Shown here: positions 1-9,831 of the stretch, in pieces
How the letters are laid out: each line of letters starts with the position of its first letter
Numbering within the stretch: position 1 is the stretch's first letter
From: Amycolatopsis nalaikhensis
Lineage (GTDB): Bacteria; Actinomycetota; Actinomycetes; Mycobacteriales; Pseudonocardiaceae
NCBI RefSeq assembly: GCF_030264295.1
Contig: NZ_CP127173.1
Coordinates: 5,711,501-5,775,500 of the forward strand
Direction of reading: 5' to 3'
Length of the DNA: 64,000 bases
Program-made: the position numbers and the translations under genes
The notes under the pieces: model-generated
What the model saw: the letters and a program-made list of their open reading frames with translations, nothing else
Database searches by the model: none
What the model was told of the DNA's origin: nothing

Positions 1-3000
1 TCGCCGCCGAGTTCGCCCGCGACGGCGTGCAGGTGCAGCGGATCGTCCACCCGATCGTCGTGGTCAGCCGCGACCTCACCGGCGAGCTGCTCGAGGTGCA
101 CCCCGAGGCGGACCCGGCCGAGCCGCCGGCGAACTCGGCCGCCGAGTCGTGGATGTACATCGAGATCGACTTCGTCACCGACCCGAACCGCGCCCGCGAG
201 CTCGACAACCGGCTCTCCAGCGTGCTGGGCGACGTCCGCGAGGTCGTCGAGGACGCCGACAAGATGGCCCAGACCGCCCGCCAGCTCGCCGAAGAGCTGG
301 AGACGGACCCGCCGAAGCTGCCGCAGGCGGAGGTGGCCGAGGGCGCCCGGCTGCTGCGCTGGCTGGCCGACGGCCACTTCACCTTCCTCGGCTACCGCCG
401 CTACGAGCTGATCGACAACCCGCACCCGGACGCCGACGACCCGGCGTTGCGCGCGGTCCTGGCCTCCGGCCTCGGCGTGCTGCGCCAGGACAGCCTCGCC
501 GCCCGCGGCCTCACCGCCGGCCCGGACACCGCCGCGACCGCGCTCGCGCCGACGCTGCTGGTGCTGACCCAGGCGAGCGCGCCCTCGACCGTGCACCGGC
601 CGGTCTACCCGTACTACGTCGGCGTGAAGACGTTCGACGCCGAGGGCAAGGTCACCGGCGAACACCGCTTCCTCGGCATGTTCACCACCACCGCGCTGCA
701 CGAGAACGTGCTCGACATCCCGGTGGTGTGCAAGCGGGTCCGCGAGGTCATCCACCGCGCCGGCTTCCCGATGGAGTCCTTCTCCGGCCAGCGGATGCTC
801 GAGGTGCTGCAGAACTGGCCGCGCGCCGACCTGTTCTCCGCCGACACCGACTCGCTGTACTCGACGACGACCGGCGCGATCACGCTGTCGGACCGCCGCC
901 GGCTGCGGCTGTTCCTGCGCCGCGACCCGTACGGCCGCTTCTACTCCTGCCTCGTCTACCTCCCGCGTGACCGCTACACGACGCGGTCGCGGCTGGCGAT
1001 GCAGGAAGTGCTGCTGGAAGAGCTCGAAGGCACCCAGCTCGAGTACAGCGCGCGGATCGGCGAAACCGTGCTGGCGCAGGTGCACTTCGTCGTGCACACC
1101 GACCCGGCGCGCCGCCTCGAGCCGGACACGCTGAAGATCCAGGACCGGCTGAACGACGCCGTCCGCACGTGGGACGACCGGATGGTCGAGGCGGTCCTCG
1201 ACGAACGCCGTGAGCGCGCCGACGGCGGGGTCGCGGTCGGCATCATCGGCGAGGAGTCGGCCACCGAGCAGGGCCAGCGCTTCGCGATGGTGTTCCCGGA
1301 GGGCTACAAGGAGGACTTCTCCGCCGAAGAGGCGCTGGCGGACCTGCGCGCGCTCGACTCGCTCACCGACGAAGGCGACCTCGCGCTGTCGTTCTACCGG
1401 CCCGCCGAGGCCGGGGCGGGGGAGCGGCGCTTCAAGCTCTACCTGCGCGGCGAAGGCGTGACGCTGTCGAAGGTGCTGCCGGTGCTGCAGGCGATGGGCG
1501 TCGAGGTGGTCGACGAGCGCCCGTACGAGCTGCACCGCGAGGACGGCGGCGCCTGCTGGATCTACGACTTCGGCCTCCGCGTCGACCAGAAGATGCTCGA
1601 CGAGTCGGACGAGGACGCCGTCGGCGAGCTGCGCGACCGGTTCCAGGACGCCTTCGAGGCCGCCTGGCGGGGCGACGCCGAGGTGGATGGGCTCAACGGC
1701 CTCGTGCTGCGCGCTGGGCTCACCTGGCGCCAGGTCGCCGTGCTGCGCGCGTACTCGCGATACCTGCGCCAGGCCGGCAGCGCGTTTTCGCAGGACTACA
1801 TCCAGAACACGCTGCTGAACCACACCCAGGTCGCCACGAAGCTGCTGCGGCTGTTCGAGGCCCGCTTCGACCCGAAGCTGCCGGACGCGGAGCGCGAGCA
1901 CGCGACGGAGGCGCTGGCGGCCGAGCTCAGCGCGATGATCGACGAGGTCACCAGCCTCGACGAGGACCGCATCCTGCGCCGGCTGATGGCCGTCATCCGG
2001 GCCACCCTGCGGACGAACTACCACGTCCGCGCCGAAGACGGCACCCCGCGGCCGTACCTGGCGATCAAGCTCGACCCGAGCGGCGTGCCCGACCTGCCCG
2101 AGCCGCGCCCGCGGTTCGAGATCTTCGTGTACTCGCCGCGCGTCGAGGGCGTGCACCTGCGCTTCGGCGAGGTCGCGCGCGGTGGCCTGCGCTGGTCGGA
2201 CCGGCGCGAGGACTTCCGCACCGAGATCCTCGGCCTGGTCAAGGCGCAGGCGGTGAAGAACGCGGTGATCGTGCCGGTCGGCGCGAAGGGCGGCTTCGTG
2301 GTGAAGCGCCCGCCTGCCCCGAGCGGCGACGCCAGCATCGACCGCGACGCCCAGCTCAACGAGGGCATCGCCTGCTACCGCATGTTCATCTCCGGCCTGC
2401 TCGACCTGACCGACAACCGCGTCGAGGGCAAGACCGAGCCGGCGCCGAACGTCGTCCGCCACGACGCCGACGACTCCTACCTGGTCGTCGCGGCCGACAA
2501 GGGCACCGCGAAGTTCTCCGACATCGCGAACGAGGTCTCGGCGCAGTACGGCTTCTGGCTCGGTGACGCCTTCGCCTCCGGTGGCTCGGTCGGCTACGAC
2601 CACAAGGCCATGGGCATCACCGCGAAGGGTGCCTGGGAGAGCGTCAAGCGGCACTTCCGCGAGCTGGGCAAGGACACCCAGACCGAGGACTTCACCGTCG
2701 TCGGCATCGGCGACATGATGGGCGACGTCTTCGGCAACGGCATGCTGCTGTCCGAGCACATCCGGCTGGTCGCCGCGTTCAACCACATGCACGTGTTCCT
2801 GGACCCCAACCCGGACGCGGCGACGTCGTACGCCGAGCGCCGCCGCCTCTTCGACCTGCCGCGCAGCTCGTGGGACGACTACGACCGCTCGCTGATCAGC
2901 GAGGGCGGCGGGATCTACCCGCGCACGGCGAAGTCGATCCCGATCAGCCCGCAGGTCCGCGAAGCCCTCGGCCTCGAGGAGAGCGTCACCGCGCTGGCGC

Positions 3001-4616
3001 CGATGGACCTGATCCAGGCGATCCTGCTGGCGCCGGTCGAGCTGCTGTGGAACGGCGGCATCGGCACGTACGTCAAGGCCGAGACCGAGTCGCACGCCGC
3101 GGCGGGCGACAAGGCCAACGACGCCATCCGCGTCGACGGCAACCAGCTGCGCGTCAAGGTGTTCGGCGAGGGCGGCAACCTCGGCCTGACCCAGCTCGGC
3201 CGCATCGAGTTCGCCCGCAACGGCGGCAAGATCAACACCGACGCGCTCGACAACTCGGCCGGCGTCGACTGCTCCGACCACGAGGTCAACATCAAGATCC
3301 TGCTCGACCACCTGGTGCAGACCGGGAAGCTCGAGGAGGCCCAGCGCAACGAGCTGCTCGCGGAGATGACCGACGAGGTCGGCGCGCTGGTGCTGGCCGA
3401 CAACTACCGGCAGAACGCCGTGCTCGGCGTCAGCCGGGCGCACGCCGCGCCGATGGTTTCGGTGCACGCGCGGCAGGTCCAGGCGCTCGTGTCCGCGGGT
3501 GCCTTCGACCGCAAGCTCGAGGCGCTGCCGAGCAACTCGGAGTTCCGCGAGCTGGAGAAGGCGGGCAAGGGGCTCACCTCGCCGGAGCTGGCGACGTTGC
3601 TGGCGCACGTGAAGCTGGAGCTCAAGGACGAGCTGCTCGCCAGCGACCTGCCCGACTCGCAGGTGTTCGCCGGCCGGCTGTCGGAGTACTTCCCGAAGCC
3701 GCTGCGCGAGCGGTTCGCCCCCGCGATCGGCGAGCACCCGCTGCGCCGCCAGATCATCACCACGATGATCGCCAACGAGGTGGTCGACGGCGGCGGCATC
3801 TCGTTCGTCTACCGCCTGATGGAGGAGATGAACGCGACCGCGACCGACGCGGTGCGCGCGTACGCGGTGGTGACGCGCGTGTTCGACCTGCCGGCGCTGT
3901 GGCGCGAGATCGACGCGCTCGACAACGTCGTGCACACCGACGTCGCCGACGCGATGGTCCTGGAGACGCGGCGCCTGCTCGACCGGGCCGCGCGCTGGTT
4001 CCTCACCAACCGGCCGCAGCCGCTGGCCCCGCTGGCGGAGATCAACCGCTTCGGCCGAGTGCTCGGCGAGCTCGTCCCGAAGATCGGCGACCTGCTGCGC
4101 GGCCGCGAGGCGGAGTCGGTCCAGAAGCACATCGACGAGCTGATGGCGGCGAACGTGCCCGCGGAGCTGGCCCGCCGCGTCTCGCTGCTGCTGCACACGT
4201 TCGGGCTGCTGGACGTCACCGAGGTCGCCGAGCTCGCCGAGCAGCAGGTCGGCATCGACGCCACGCACAGCCCGGCGGAGACCGCGGATCTGTACTACGC
4301 GCTGTCCGCGCACCTGGACATCGACCAGATGCTCACCGAGATCAGCAAGCTCGAACGCGGCAACCGCTGGCACGCGCTCGCCCGGCTTTCGCTGCGCGAC
4401 GACGTCTACGGCTCGCTGCGCGCGATCACGCTGGACGCGTTGCGGCACAGCGATCCCGGGTCGTCCGCGGACGCGAAGATCGCCCAGTGGGAGAAGACGA
4501 ACGCGTCCCGGCTGCAGCGGGCGCGCGTCGCGCTGGACGAGATCACCAAGTCCGGGCGGCTCGACCTGGCGACGCTGTCGGTGGCGGCGCGCCAGATCCG
4601 GAGCACGGTGCGGTGA
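1..4616 (+). CDS. gdh: NAD-specific glutamate dehydrogenase, large type (5' end missing)
   Basis: Catalyses NAD-dependent oxidative deamination of glutamate to 2-oxoglutarate in the cytoplasm. The reading frame is open from base 3, so the true start lies left of the window; 1537 residues are visible against roughly 1600 in the family. The catalytic core is recognisable in the middle: a segment with VGAKGGFVVK near visible residue 760, QYGFWLGDAFASGG near 850, and the nucleotide-binding GIGDMMGDVFGNGM near 900. The long N- and C-terminal regulatory regions are also present. It is the Rv2476c-type enzyme, which FHA proteins such as GarA regulate in mycobacteria. The TGA stop overlaps the GTG of the next gene (GTGA), suggesting translational coupling. 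Confidence 0.95.
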   Translation, partial: AAEFARDGVQVQRIVHPIVVVSRDLTGELLEVHPEADPAEPPANSAAESWMYIEIDFVTDPNRARELDNRLSSVLGDVREVVEDADKMAQTARQLAEELETDPPKLPQAEVAEGARLLRWLADGHFTFLGYRRYELIDNPHPDADDPALRAVLASGLGVLRQDSLAARGLTAGPDTAATALAPTLLVLTQASAPSTVHRPVYPYYVGVKTFDAEGKVTGEHRFLGMFTTTALHENVLDIPVVCKRVREVIHRAGFPMESFSGQRMLEVLQNWPRADLFSADTDSLYSTTTGAITLSDRRRLRLFLRRDPYGRFYSCLVYLPRDRYTTRSRLAMQEVLLEELEGTQLEYSARIGETVLAQVHFVVHTDPARRLEPDTLKIQDRLNDAVRTWDDRMVEAVLDERRERADGGVAVGIIGEESATEQGQRFAMVFPEGYKEDFSAEEALADLRALDSLTDEGDLALSFYRPAEAGAGERRFKLYLRGEGVTLSKVLPVLQAMGVEVVDERPYELHREDGGACWIYDFGLRVDQKMLDESDEDAVGELRDRFQDAFEAAWRGDAEVDGLNGLVLRAGLTWRQVAVLRAYSRYLRQAGSAFSQDYIQNTLLNHTQVATKLLRLFEARFDPKLPDAEREHATEALAAELSAMIDEVTSLDEDRILRRLMAVIRATLRTNYHVRAEDGTPRPYLAIKLDPSGVPDLPEPRPRFEIFVYSPRVEGVHLRFGEVARGGLRWSDRREDFRTEILGLVKAQAVKNAVIVPVGAKGGFVVKRPPAPSGDASIDRDAQLNEGIACYRMFISGLLDLTDNRVEGKTEPAPNVVRHDADDSYLVVAADKGTAKFSDIANEVSAQYGFWLGDAFASGGSVGYDHKAMGITAKGAWESVKRHFRELGKDTQTEDFTVVGIGDMMGDVFGNGMLLSEHIRLVAAFNHMHVFLDPNPDAATSYAERRRLFDLPRSSWDDYDRSLISEGGGIYPRTAKSIPISPQVREALGLEESVTALAPMDLIQAILLAPVELLWNGGIGTYVKAETESHAAAGDKANDAIRVDGNQLRVKVFGEGGNLGLTQLGRIEFARNGGKINTDALDNSAGVDCSDHEVNIKILLDHLVQTGKLEEAQRNELLAEMTDEVGALVLADNYRQNAVLGVSRAHAAPMVSVHARQVQALVSAGAFDRKLEALPSNSEFRELEKAGKGLTSPELATLLAHVKLELKDELLASDLPDSQVFAGRLSEYFPKPLRERFAPAIGEHPLRRQIITTMIANEVVDGGGISFVYRLMEEMNATATDAVRAYAVVTRVFDLPALWREIDALDNVVHTDVADAMVLETRRLLDRAARWFLTNRPQPLAPLAEINRFGRVLGELVPKIGDLLRGREAESVQKHIDELMAANVPAELARRVSLLLHTFGLLDVTEVAELAEQQVGIDATHSPAETADLYYALSAHLDIDQMLTEISKLERGNRWHALARLSLRDDVYGSLRAITLDALRHSDPGSSADAKIAQWEKTNASRLQRARVALDEITKSGRLDLATLSVAARQIRSTVR

Positions 4617-5032
4617 CCTACGTATCGCGCGTCCGTCCGCGCTGGACGGACATGGACGTCTACGGCCACATCAACCACGCGAAGATGGTGACGCTGCTCG
4701 AAGAGGCGCGGATCCCGCTGCTGTTCGACAAGGCCGTCGAGGCCGGGCTGGAGCAGCTGCCGAAGGGCATCGTCGTCGTCCGGCTGGAGGTGGCGTACAA
4801 GCTGCCGATCGTGGTGTCCGGGCAGGAGCTGCGCGTCGCGATCGACCTGACCGAGCTGAAGGCGTCGACGTTCACGCTGGCGTACCGCGTGCACGGCGGC
4901 CCGGGCGAGGCGGACCCGGTGGCGGTGACGGCGGAGACGGTGCTGGCGCCGTACGACACGGTCGCGTTGCGGCCGCGTAGGCTCAGTCCGGCCGAGTCGG
5001 AGTTTCTGAAGCAGGGGTTCGCGGATGCCTGA
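4613..5032 (+). CDS. acyl-CoA thioesterase, hotdog fold (4HBT family)
   Basis: A 139-residue hotdog protein likely to hydrolyse acyl-CoA or another acyl thioester. The N-terminus reads RPRWTDMDVYGHINHAKM, the D-x-D-x-x-G-H-x-N signature of 4-hydroxybenzoyl-CoA thioesterase relatives, with the catalytic Asp near residue 13. The chosen GTG start overlaps the stop of the glutamate dehydrogenase gene and removes a long spurious upstream extension in the same frame. The 3' end overlaps the next start by 8 bases. The substrate cannot be told from sequence. Confidence 0.88.
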   Translation: MTYVSRVRPRWTDMDVYGHINHAKMVTLLEEARIPLLFDKAVEAGLEQLPKGIVVVRLEVAYKLPIVVSGQELRVAIDLTELKASTFTLAYRVHGGPGEADPVAVTAETVLAPYDTVALRPRRLSPAESEFLKQGFADA

Positions 5033-5661
5033 GTTGTTCGTGCCGGACGCGGCCGACCGGGAGACCCTCGGCGCGTTCGTCGCCCGCGCGGTCCGGCTGG
5101 ACGGCCAGACGGCGGTCCGGCTGCGCCAGCGCGGTGACGGCGTGGTCGAGGCGTGGACGGCGACGCCGTTCGAGTGCCTGGCCACGCGTGCCGTGGCCGG
5201 CGACGTCACGCCCGGCGACGTCACGGTGTCCGGCAACGAGCTGCTGGCGGCGCTGACGGTGGCGGGCGGGCCGAAGATGGACCCGGGCCCGGCCCGCGAC
5301 CTGCTGTGGCACGGCGAGTTGCCGCCGCCCGGCCGCTGGCAGCTGGTCGACGAGCTTCCCGGCGCAGGTGGTGTCGGAGCTGGCGGACCGCGGCGTGACC
5401 CTGGCCAGGGACAACGTGGGCCCGCACGGCACGCCGCCGGCGTCGCTGATGGACCAGGCGGTGCTGACGGTGACGGGCGGCTCGGTCGAGGTCAAGGTCC
5501 AGATGCGCTGCCTGTTCGCGTTGTCGGGCATGGGTTTCGTGGACTCGGCGGTGGAGGGCGACGTCGTCCGCGTGACGGCGACGGACTCGTGGATGCGCCT
5601 GGACGCGCGTTACGGGGCGATCGTCCGGCGGCGCCACGCGCTGCTGCCGCTGCTGTTCTGA
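5025..5661 (+). pseudogene. conserved hypothetical protein, frameshifted
   Basis: The frame opens with MPELFVPDAADRETL and reads well to about base 5358. The continuation (VVSELADRGVTLARDNVG onward, ending RRRHALLPLLF) is then in the next frame. Removing one C from the run at about 5358-5361 restores VDELPAQVVSELADRG, so the break is a single-base insertion. The joined protein would be about 211 residues, with no membrane segment or motif I recognise. It is co-transcribed with the thioesterase. The frameshift may be a base-call error because similar one-base shifts recur across the window. Confidence 0.7.
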
Positions 5662-5713
5662 CGAAACCCTTACGGCGGCGCCCGGTCCGGCCGAGCGGTG
5701 GCAGGCTGGAGGC

Positions 5714-5962
5714 ATGACCCCGGACGACGACCCGACGGCGGACTTCCTGGATTCGGTCCGGGCGGCCGAGACGCCGTGGCGTCGGGACCGTCCGGCGGGA
5801 GAGCGGGCGCCGGAGCGCGCCGAAAGACCTGAGAGGTGGGGCCGCACGCGAGCGGCGGGCCGGGCGGCCGCCCAAGCGGCGCCCTACCTCCAGGCCGCGG
5901 CGTTGGTGGCATGGCTGGCGAGCGGCGCCTTCGACGACGGCTCGGGCTCGGGGGACGCCTAG
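5714..5962 (+). CDS. small hypothetical protein, acidic N-terminus and Ala-rich tail
   Basis: An 82-residue frame with an ATG preceded by a purine-rich GGAGG and GCAGG stretch. It begins MTPDDDPTADFLDSVR, then turns basic (PWRRDRPAGERAPERAERPE), and ends with a short hydrophobic segment (LQAAALVAWLASGAF) that could be amphipathic or membrane-associated. It converges on the alpha-glucosidase gene, overlapping its 3' end by four bases. I recognise no family. Codon use looks typical of the region, but the size leaves real doubt. Confidence 0.5.
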   Translation: MTPDDDPTADFLDSVRAAETPWRRDRPAGERAPERAERPERWGRTRAAGRAAAQAAPYLQAAALVAWLASGAFDDGSGSGDA

Positions 5963-7509
5963 ACCAGCCAGGCGGCCGAATCCGCCGGAAGCTTCCCCTC
6001 GACCAGCGGACTGCTCGACAACAGCACCTCACCGGGCGGCAAGGCGATCGGGCTGGCGGAGGTGTTGAGCGCGCACACCAGCCCACCCCCCTTGCGCCGG
6101 AAGGCGAAACAGCCCGCCGGGGCCCCGTACCACTCCAGCTCGTCCCCGGAAAACGCCGGATGCGTCTTCCGCAGCTCGATCGCGGCCCGGTACAGCGAAA
6201 GCGTCGAGTCCGCGTCCTCGATCTGCTTCTCCACCGTCAGCCCGGCCCAGTCCGCGGGCATCGGCAGCCACGTCCGCGGGTTTCGCGAAAACCCGAACGG
6301 CGGCAGGTCGCCCTCCCACGGCAGCGGTACCCGCGCCACGTCCCGCCCGTACTCGGCGCCGCTCGTCTTCGCGCGCGGGTCGGCCATGTCCGCGAGCGGC
6401 AGGTCCACGTTGGCCAGGCCCAGCTCTTCGCCGTTGTACAGGTACACCGCGCCCGGCAGCGCCAGCTCGACCAGCGCCATCGCCCGCGCGCGCCGGACGC
6501 CCACCGCGCCGCCGCCGTAGCGGCTGACCTGGCGCCACACGTCGTGGTTGCTCAGGGTCCACGTCGCCGGGGCGCCCGTGCGCGCCGGGACCGTCAGGGA
6601 CCGCTCGATGGCCGTGCGCATCGCGTCCGCGTCGAAGTGGGTCAGCACCAGGCGGAAGTTGAACGCCAGGTGCAGCTCGTCGGGCCGCAGGTAGCGTGAC
6701 AGGCGCTCCTCGTCGGTCACCCAGATCTCGCCGACCGCCATCGCGTCCGGGAACTCGTCGAGCACCTTGCGGATCATCTGGTGGATCTCGTGGACGCCGT
6801 CGTGGTCCCAGCGCGGGTCGTAGTAGTGGCTCGGGCCCAGCGGGTCCGCGCGCGGGTCCATGTCCGGCAAGCCGGGCGGCTTGGCCATGCCGTGCGCGAC
6901 GTCGATGCGGAAGCCGTCGACGCCGCGCTCGAGCCAGAACCGCAGCGTCCGCTCCAGGTCCGCGGCGACCTCCGGGTTGGCCCAGTTCAGGTCCGGTTGC
7001 TGCGGCGCGAACAGGTGCAGGTACCACTGGCCGTCCGGCACGCGCGTCCACGCCGGGCCGCCGAACGCGCTGACCCAGTTGTTCGGCGGGTCCTCGCCCG
7101 TCGGGCCGACGCCGTCGCGGAAGATGTAGCGGTCGCGCTCCGGGCTGCCGGGCTTGGCCGCCATCGCGGACTTGAACCAGGCGTGCTGGTTGCTGGTGTG
7201 GTTCGGCACCACGTCCACGGTGACCTTGATGCCGCGCTTGTGCGCCTCGGTCAGCAGGACGTCGAAGTCGCCGAGGGTGCCGAACATCGGGTCGACGTCG
7301 CGCGGGTCGGCGATGTCGTAGCCGTGGTCGGCCATCGGGGAGCGGTAGAACGGCGTCAGCCACAGCGCGTCGACGCCCAGCAGCTCCAAGTAACCGAGCC
7401 GGGAGTGGATGCCCTCCAGGTCTCCGACGCCGTCACCGTCCGAGTCGGCGAACGAACGTACGTAGACCTGGTAGAAGACGGCGTCCTGCCACCAGGCTTC
7501 CCGTCTCAT
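5959..7509 (-). CDS. aglA: GH13 alpha-glucosidase (oligo-1,6-glucosidase type)
   Basis: A 516-residue cytoplasmic glycoside hydrolase acting on alpha-glucosides. The TIM-barrel starts at once (WWQDAVFYQVYVRSF). Conserved GH13 regions are in order: DVVPNHTS near residue 100, the nucleophile Asp203 in GFRIDVAHG, the acid/base Glu261 in VGEIWV and Asp323 in LSNHD. The ATG at 7509 overlaps the stop of the upstream globin gene (ATGA), which decides the start over a longer in-frame option. The pairing with glbO matches Rv2470-Rv2471. An exact substrate (maltose, isomaltose or trehalose products) is not decidable. Confidence 0.92.
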   Translation of the reverse strand: MRREAWWQDAVFYQVYVRSFADSDGDGVGDLEGIHSRLGYLELLGVDALWLTPFYRSPMADHGYDIADPRDVDPMFGTLGDFDVLLTEAHKRGIKVTVDVVPNHTSNQHAWFKSAMAAKPGSPERDRYIFRDGVGPTGEDPPNNWVSAFGGPAWTRVPDGQWYLHLFAPQQPDLNWANPEVAADLERTLRFWLERGVDGFRIDVAHGMAKPPGLPDMDPRADPLGPSHYYDPRWDHDGVHEIHQMIRKVLDEFPDAMAVGEIWVTDEERLSRYLRPDELHLAFNFRLVLTHFDADAMRTAIERSLTVPARTGAPATWTLSNHDVWRQVSRYGGGAVGVRRARAMALVELALPGAVYLYNGEELGLANVDLPLADMADPRAKTSGAEYGRDVARVPLPWEGDLPPFGFSRNPRTWLPMPADWAGLTVEKQIEDADSTLSLYRAAIELRKTHPAFSGDELEWYGAPAGCFAFRRKGGGLVCALNTSASPIALPPGEVLLSSSPLVEGKLPADSAAWLV

Positions 7510-7907
7510 ACGAAGCTGTTCATCATGCTGTGCGCGGCCATCTCCAGGTACGCCCACAGCTGCTGCCGGTACGGCTCTTCGAGGTTCTCTTCGTCGACGG
7601 CGATCCGGATGCAGCGCAGCCAGGCGTCGCGCTCGATCGGGCCGATCTTGAACGGCGCGTGCCGCATCCGCAGCCGGGGGTGCCCGCGCTGGTCGGAGTA
7701 CGTGTGCGGGCCGCCCCAGTACTGCATGAGGAACAGGCGGAAGCGCTCCTCGGCCGGGCCGAGGTCCTCCTCCGGGTAGAGCGGGCGGAGGATCTCGTCG
7801 CGCGCGACCTCCTCGTAGAACCGTCCGACGATCCGGCGGAACGTCGGTTCGCCGCCGACCGCTTCGTAGAGGTTGGCCGGTTCGCTCACTGCTGACACGC
7901 CTTCCAT
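7506..7907 (-). CDS. glbO: group II truncated hemoglobin (trHbO)
   Basis: A 133-residue heme protein of the 2-on-2 globin fold, implicated in O2/NO chemistry. It contains LYEAVGGEPTFRRIVGRFYEEV, the distal motif QYWGGPHTY, the proximal histidine in HPRLRMRHAPFKIG, and the conserved ERDAWLRC with Trp G8. All are diagnostic of GlbO. Length matches the mycobacterial protein (about 128) plus a few N-terminal residues, so an internal start cannot be excluded. It is translationally coupled to the following glucosidase. Confidence 0.93.
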   Translation of the reverse strand: MEGVSAVSEPANLYEAVGGEPTFRRIVGRFYEEVARDEILRPLYPEEDLGPAEERFRLFLMQYWGGPHTYSDQRGHPRLRMRHAPFKIGPIERDAWLRCIRIAVDEENLEEPYRQQLWAYLEMAAHSMMNSFV

Positions 7908-7989
7908 TTTGCCCTTCCGGTGCGGGTTCCCGACGCCCGGTCCCGCTCCTTCCGGAAGGTCGCGAACCCGGTTCCCAGCGTAACCGCGG

Positions 7990-8976
7990 CTACTTTTCGA
8001 TGGCCGGGGCGGAGTTGGGGAACAACCGGCCGAGGGGCGGTTCGAACCCGGCTTCTTCCAGCGCCGCGAGCAGCTGGGCCCGCAGGGCCCGCTGGACCGC
8101 CCACTGCTTGCCGGGCCGGACCTTCACGGTCAGCCGCAGCTGGAGGCCTTCCGGTGTGACGCTTTCCACACCCAGCATCTCCGGCGGCTCGAGGACGTTG
8201 TCCTTGAGCGCGTCGCTCTCGGTGGCGGCCGAAGCGGCCTTGCCGAGCACCGTCGTCGCGCGCTCGACGTCGGCGGTGTAGCTGAGCGGGACGTCGACGA
8301 CCGCGACCGCGAAGCCCTGGCTCGAGTTGCCGACGCGCAGCACCTCGCCGTTGCGGACGTACCAGACCGTGCCCTTGAGGTCGCGCAGCGTGGTGATCCG
8401 CAGGCCGACGGCCTCGACGGTGCCGGTCGCTTCGCCGATGTCGACGACGTCGCCGACGCCGTACTGGTCCTCGACCATCATGAAGATCCCGGACAGGAAG
8501 TCCTTGACCAGGTTCTGCGCGCCGAACCCGATGGCGACGCCGATGATGCCGGCGGACGCGATGATCGGGCCGAGGTTCAGCCCGAGCTCGCCCAGCACGA
8601 GGATGAACGCGAGGCCGTAGATCAGGAACGTCGCCATCGACTTGAGCACTGAGCCGATGGTCTGCGCGCGCTGGCGGCGCCGTTCGAGCACGGCGGAGCC
8701 GAGCACCTCGGGGGCGCGCTCACGCAGCGGTCTCAACAGGGCGGGCAGCTTGCCGCCCGAGCGCGGGAACGTCGTGATCCGGTTGATCAGCCGCCGCACC
8801 AGCAGCCGCACGACGAACGCGATGACCACGATCATCAGGATCTTCAGCGGCTTGGTCAGCAGCCAGTTCGCCGAGCCTGCCAGCCACTCGTTGTTCGTGA
8901 CCCGGTACACCTCGTAGCAGAAGGTGCCGGCTTCCTTCACGCACGCCGGAGGTTCGGTGGGGAGCAAGGGGAACAC
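7990..8976 (-). CDS. small-conductance mechanosensitive channel (MscS family)
   Basis: A 328-residue inner-membrane channel protecting against osmotic downshock. It has hydrophobic segments near residues 40-60 (KILMIVVIAFVVRLLV) and 115-135, then the pore helix and beta-domain hallmark IGVAIGFGAQNLVKDFLSGI near 145-165. The cytoplasmic domain follows, with YGVGDVVDIGEATGTVEAVG. It is the short MscS type without extra N-terminal domains. It is divergent from the HNH gene and has the expected family length. Confidence 0.9.
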   Translation of the reverse strand: MFPLLPTEPPACVKEAGTFCYEVYRVTNNEWLAGSANWLLTKPLKILMIVVIAFVVRLLVRRLINRITTFPRSGGKLPALLRPLRERAPEVLGSAVLERRRQRAQTIGSVLKSMATFLIYGLAFILVLGELGLNLGPIIASAGIIGVAIGFGAQNLVKDFLSGIFMMVEDQYGVGDVVDIGEATGTVEAVGLRITTLRDLKGTVWYVRNGEVLRVGNSSQGFAVAVVDVPLSYTADVERATTVLGKAASAATESDALKDNVLEPPEMLGVESVTPEGLQLRLTVKVRPGKQWAVQRALRAQLLAALEEAGFEPPLGRLFPNSAPAIEK

Positions 8977-9120
8977 GGAGTTCGATCATCCTTCCGATCA
9001 CGTCGGTGAGCCCAACTCCAGGTGGATGTCGGGTCGCGCGGATGTGACACGTCTTGTAACACACGTGCGCTGGGGGCCTGTTCTGTGGTCGACTATGCCT
9101 ACGCCTCTGGAGGTGGTCGA

Positions 9121-9831
9121 GTGCCAGACCGACAACCCAGCCCCCGCGGCGTCTCCGGCCAAGCCATGGCCGACGAGACGCCAGAGGTGGTTCTGCGCGC
9201 CTATCCGGGGGGTTCCGCATCCGGCGGAGCCGTCCCGGCCGGGCCGGGGAACCGCCCAGGGGGAGTGACCCGCCCGCCCGGACAGCGTAGTAGAGGCCGG
9301 GATCCGGCAGCCCCGGCCTGGGGTCGGCGCCGGGTGCTCCTGCTCAACGCCACTTTCGAGCCGCTGACGGCGTTGCCGCTGCGGCGCGCGGTCGTGCTGG
9401 TGATGTGCGGCAAGGCCGAAGTGGTGCACGGCGACCCGGGCGGCATCGAGCTGCATTCGGCGAAGGTGTCGCTGCCCGTGCCTTCGGTGATCCGGCTCAG
9501 CACGTACGTGCGGGTGCCGTACCGGGCGCAGGTGCCGCTCACCCGAGCCGGGCTGATGCACCGCGACCGGTATCGCTGCGCGTACTGCGGAGGGCGGGCC
9601 GAGACGATCGACCACGTCGTCCCGCGCAGCCGGGGCGGACCCCACAGCTGGACGAACTGCGTCGCCTGCTGCGCCAAGTGCAACCACCGCAAGGCGGACC
9701 GGATGCTCTCGGAGATCGGCTGGAAGCTCCGGGTGGTCCCGCGTGCACCGCACGGACCGCATTGGCGGCTGCTGGCGCACTCCAAGGAGGCCGATCCGCT
9801 CTGGCGGCCGTATCTCGGCTCCGCGGCTTAG
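9121..9831 (+). CDS. HNH endonuclease family protein
   Basis: A 236-residue protein with a C-terminal HNH nuclease module: CAYCGGRAETIDHVVPRSRG, then N in SWTNCVACCAKCNHRKADR, giving two CxxC zinc pairs and the D-H-x-x-P active-site core. The preceding domain (LLLNATFEPLTALPLRRAVVLV) is typical of the actinobacterial Rv2469c-like group. The start chosen is GTG at 9121 because GGAGG sits 7 bases upstream. An ATG at 9166 is an alternative, and a longer frame from 9022 has no ribosome site. Its DNA target is unknown. Confidence 0.87.
   Translation: MPDRQPSPRGVSGQAMADETPEVVLRAYPGGSASGGAVPAGPGNRPGGVTRPPGQRSRGRDPAAPAWGRRRVLLLNATFEPLTALPLRRAVVLVMCGKAEVVHGDPGGIELHSAKVSLPVPSVIRLSTYVRVPYRAQVPLTRAGLMHRDRYRCAYCGGRAETIDHVVPRSRGGPHSWTNCVACCAKCNHRKADRMLSEIGWKLRVVPRAPHGPHWRLLAHSKEADPLWRPYLGSAA

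Noticed and set aside
2870..4612. 720-residue frame inside glutamate dehydrogenase
   Set aside because: Only its last 139 codons (the thioesterase) are real; the rest is the out-of-frame shadow of gdh with arginine/alanine nonsense.
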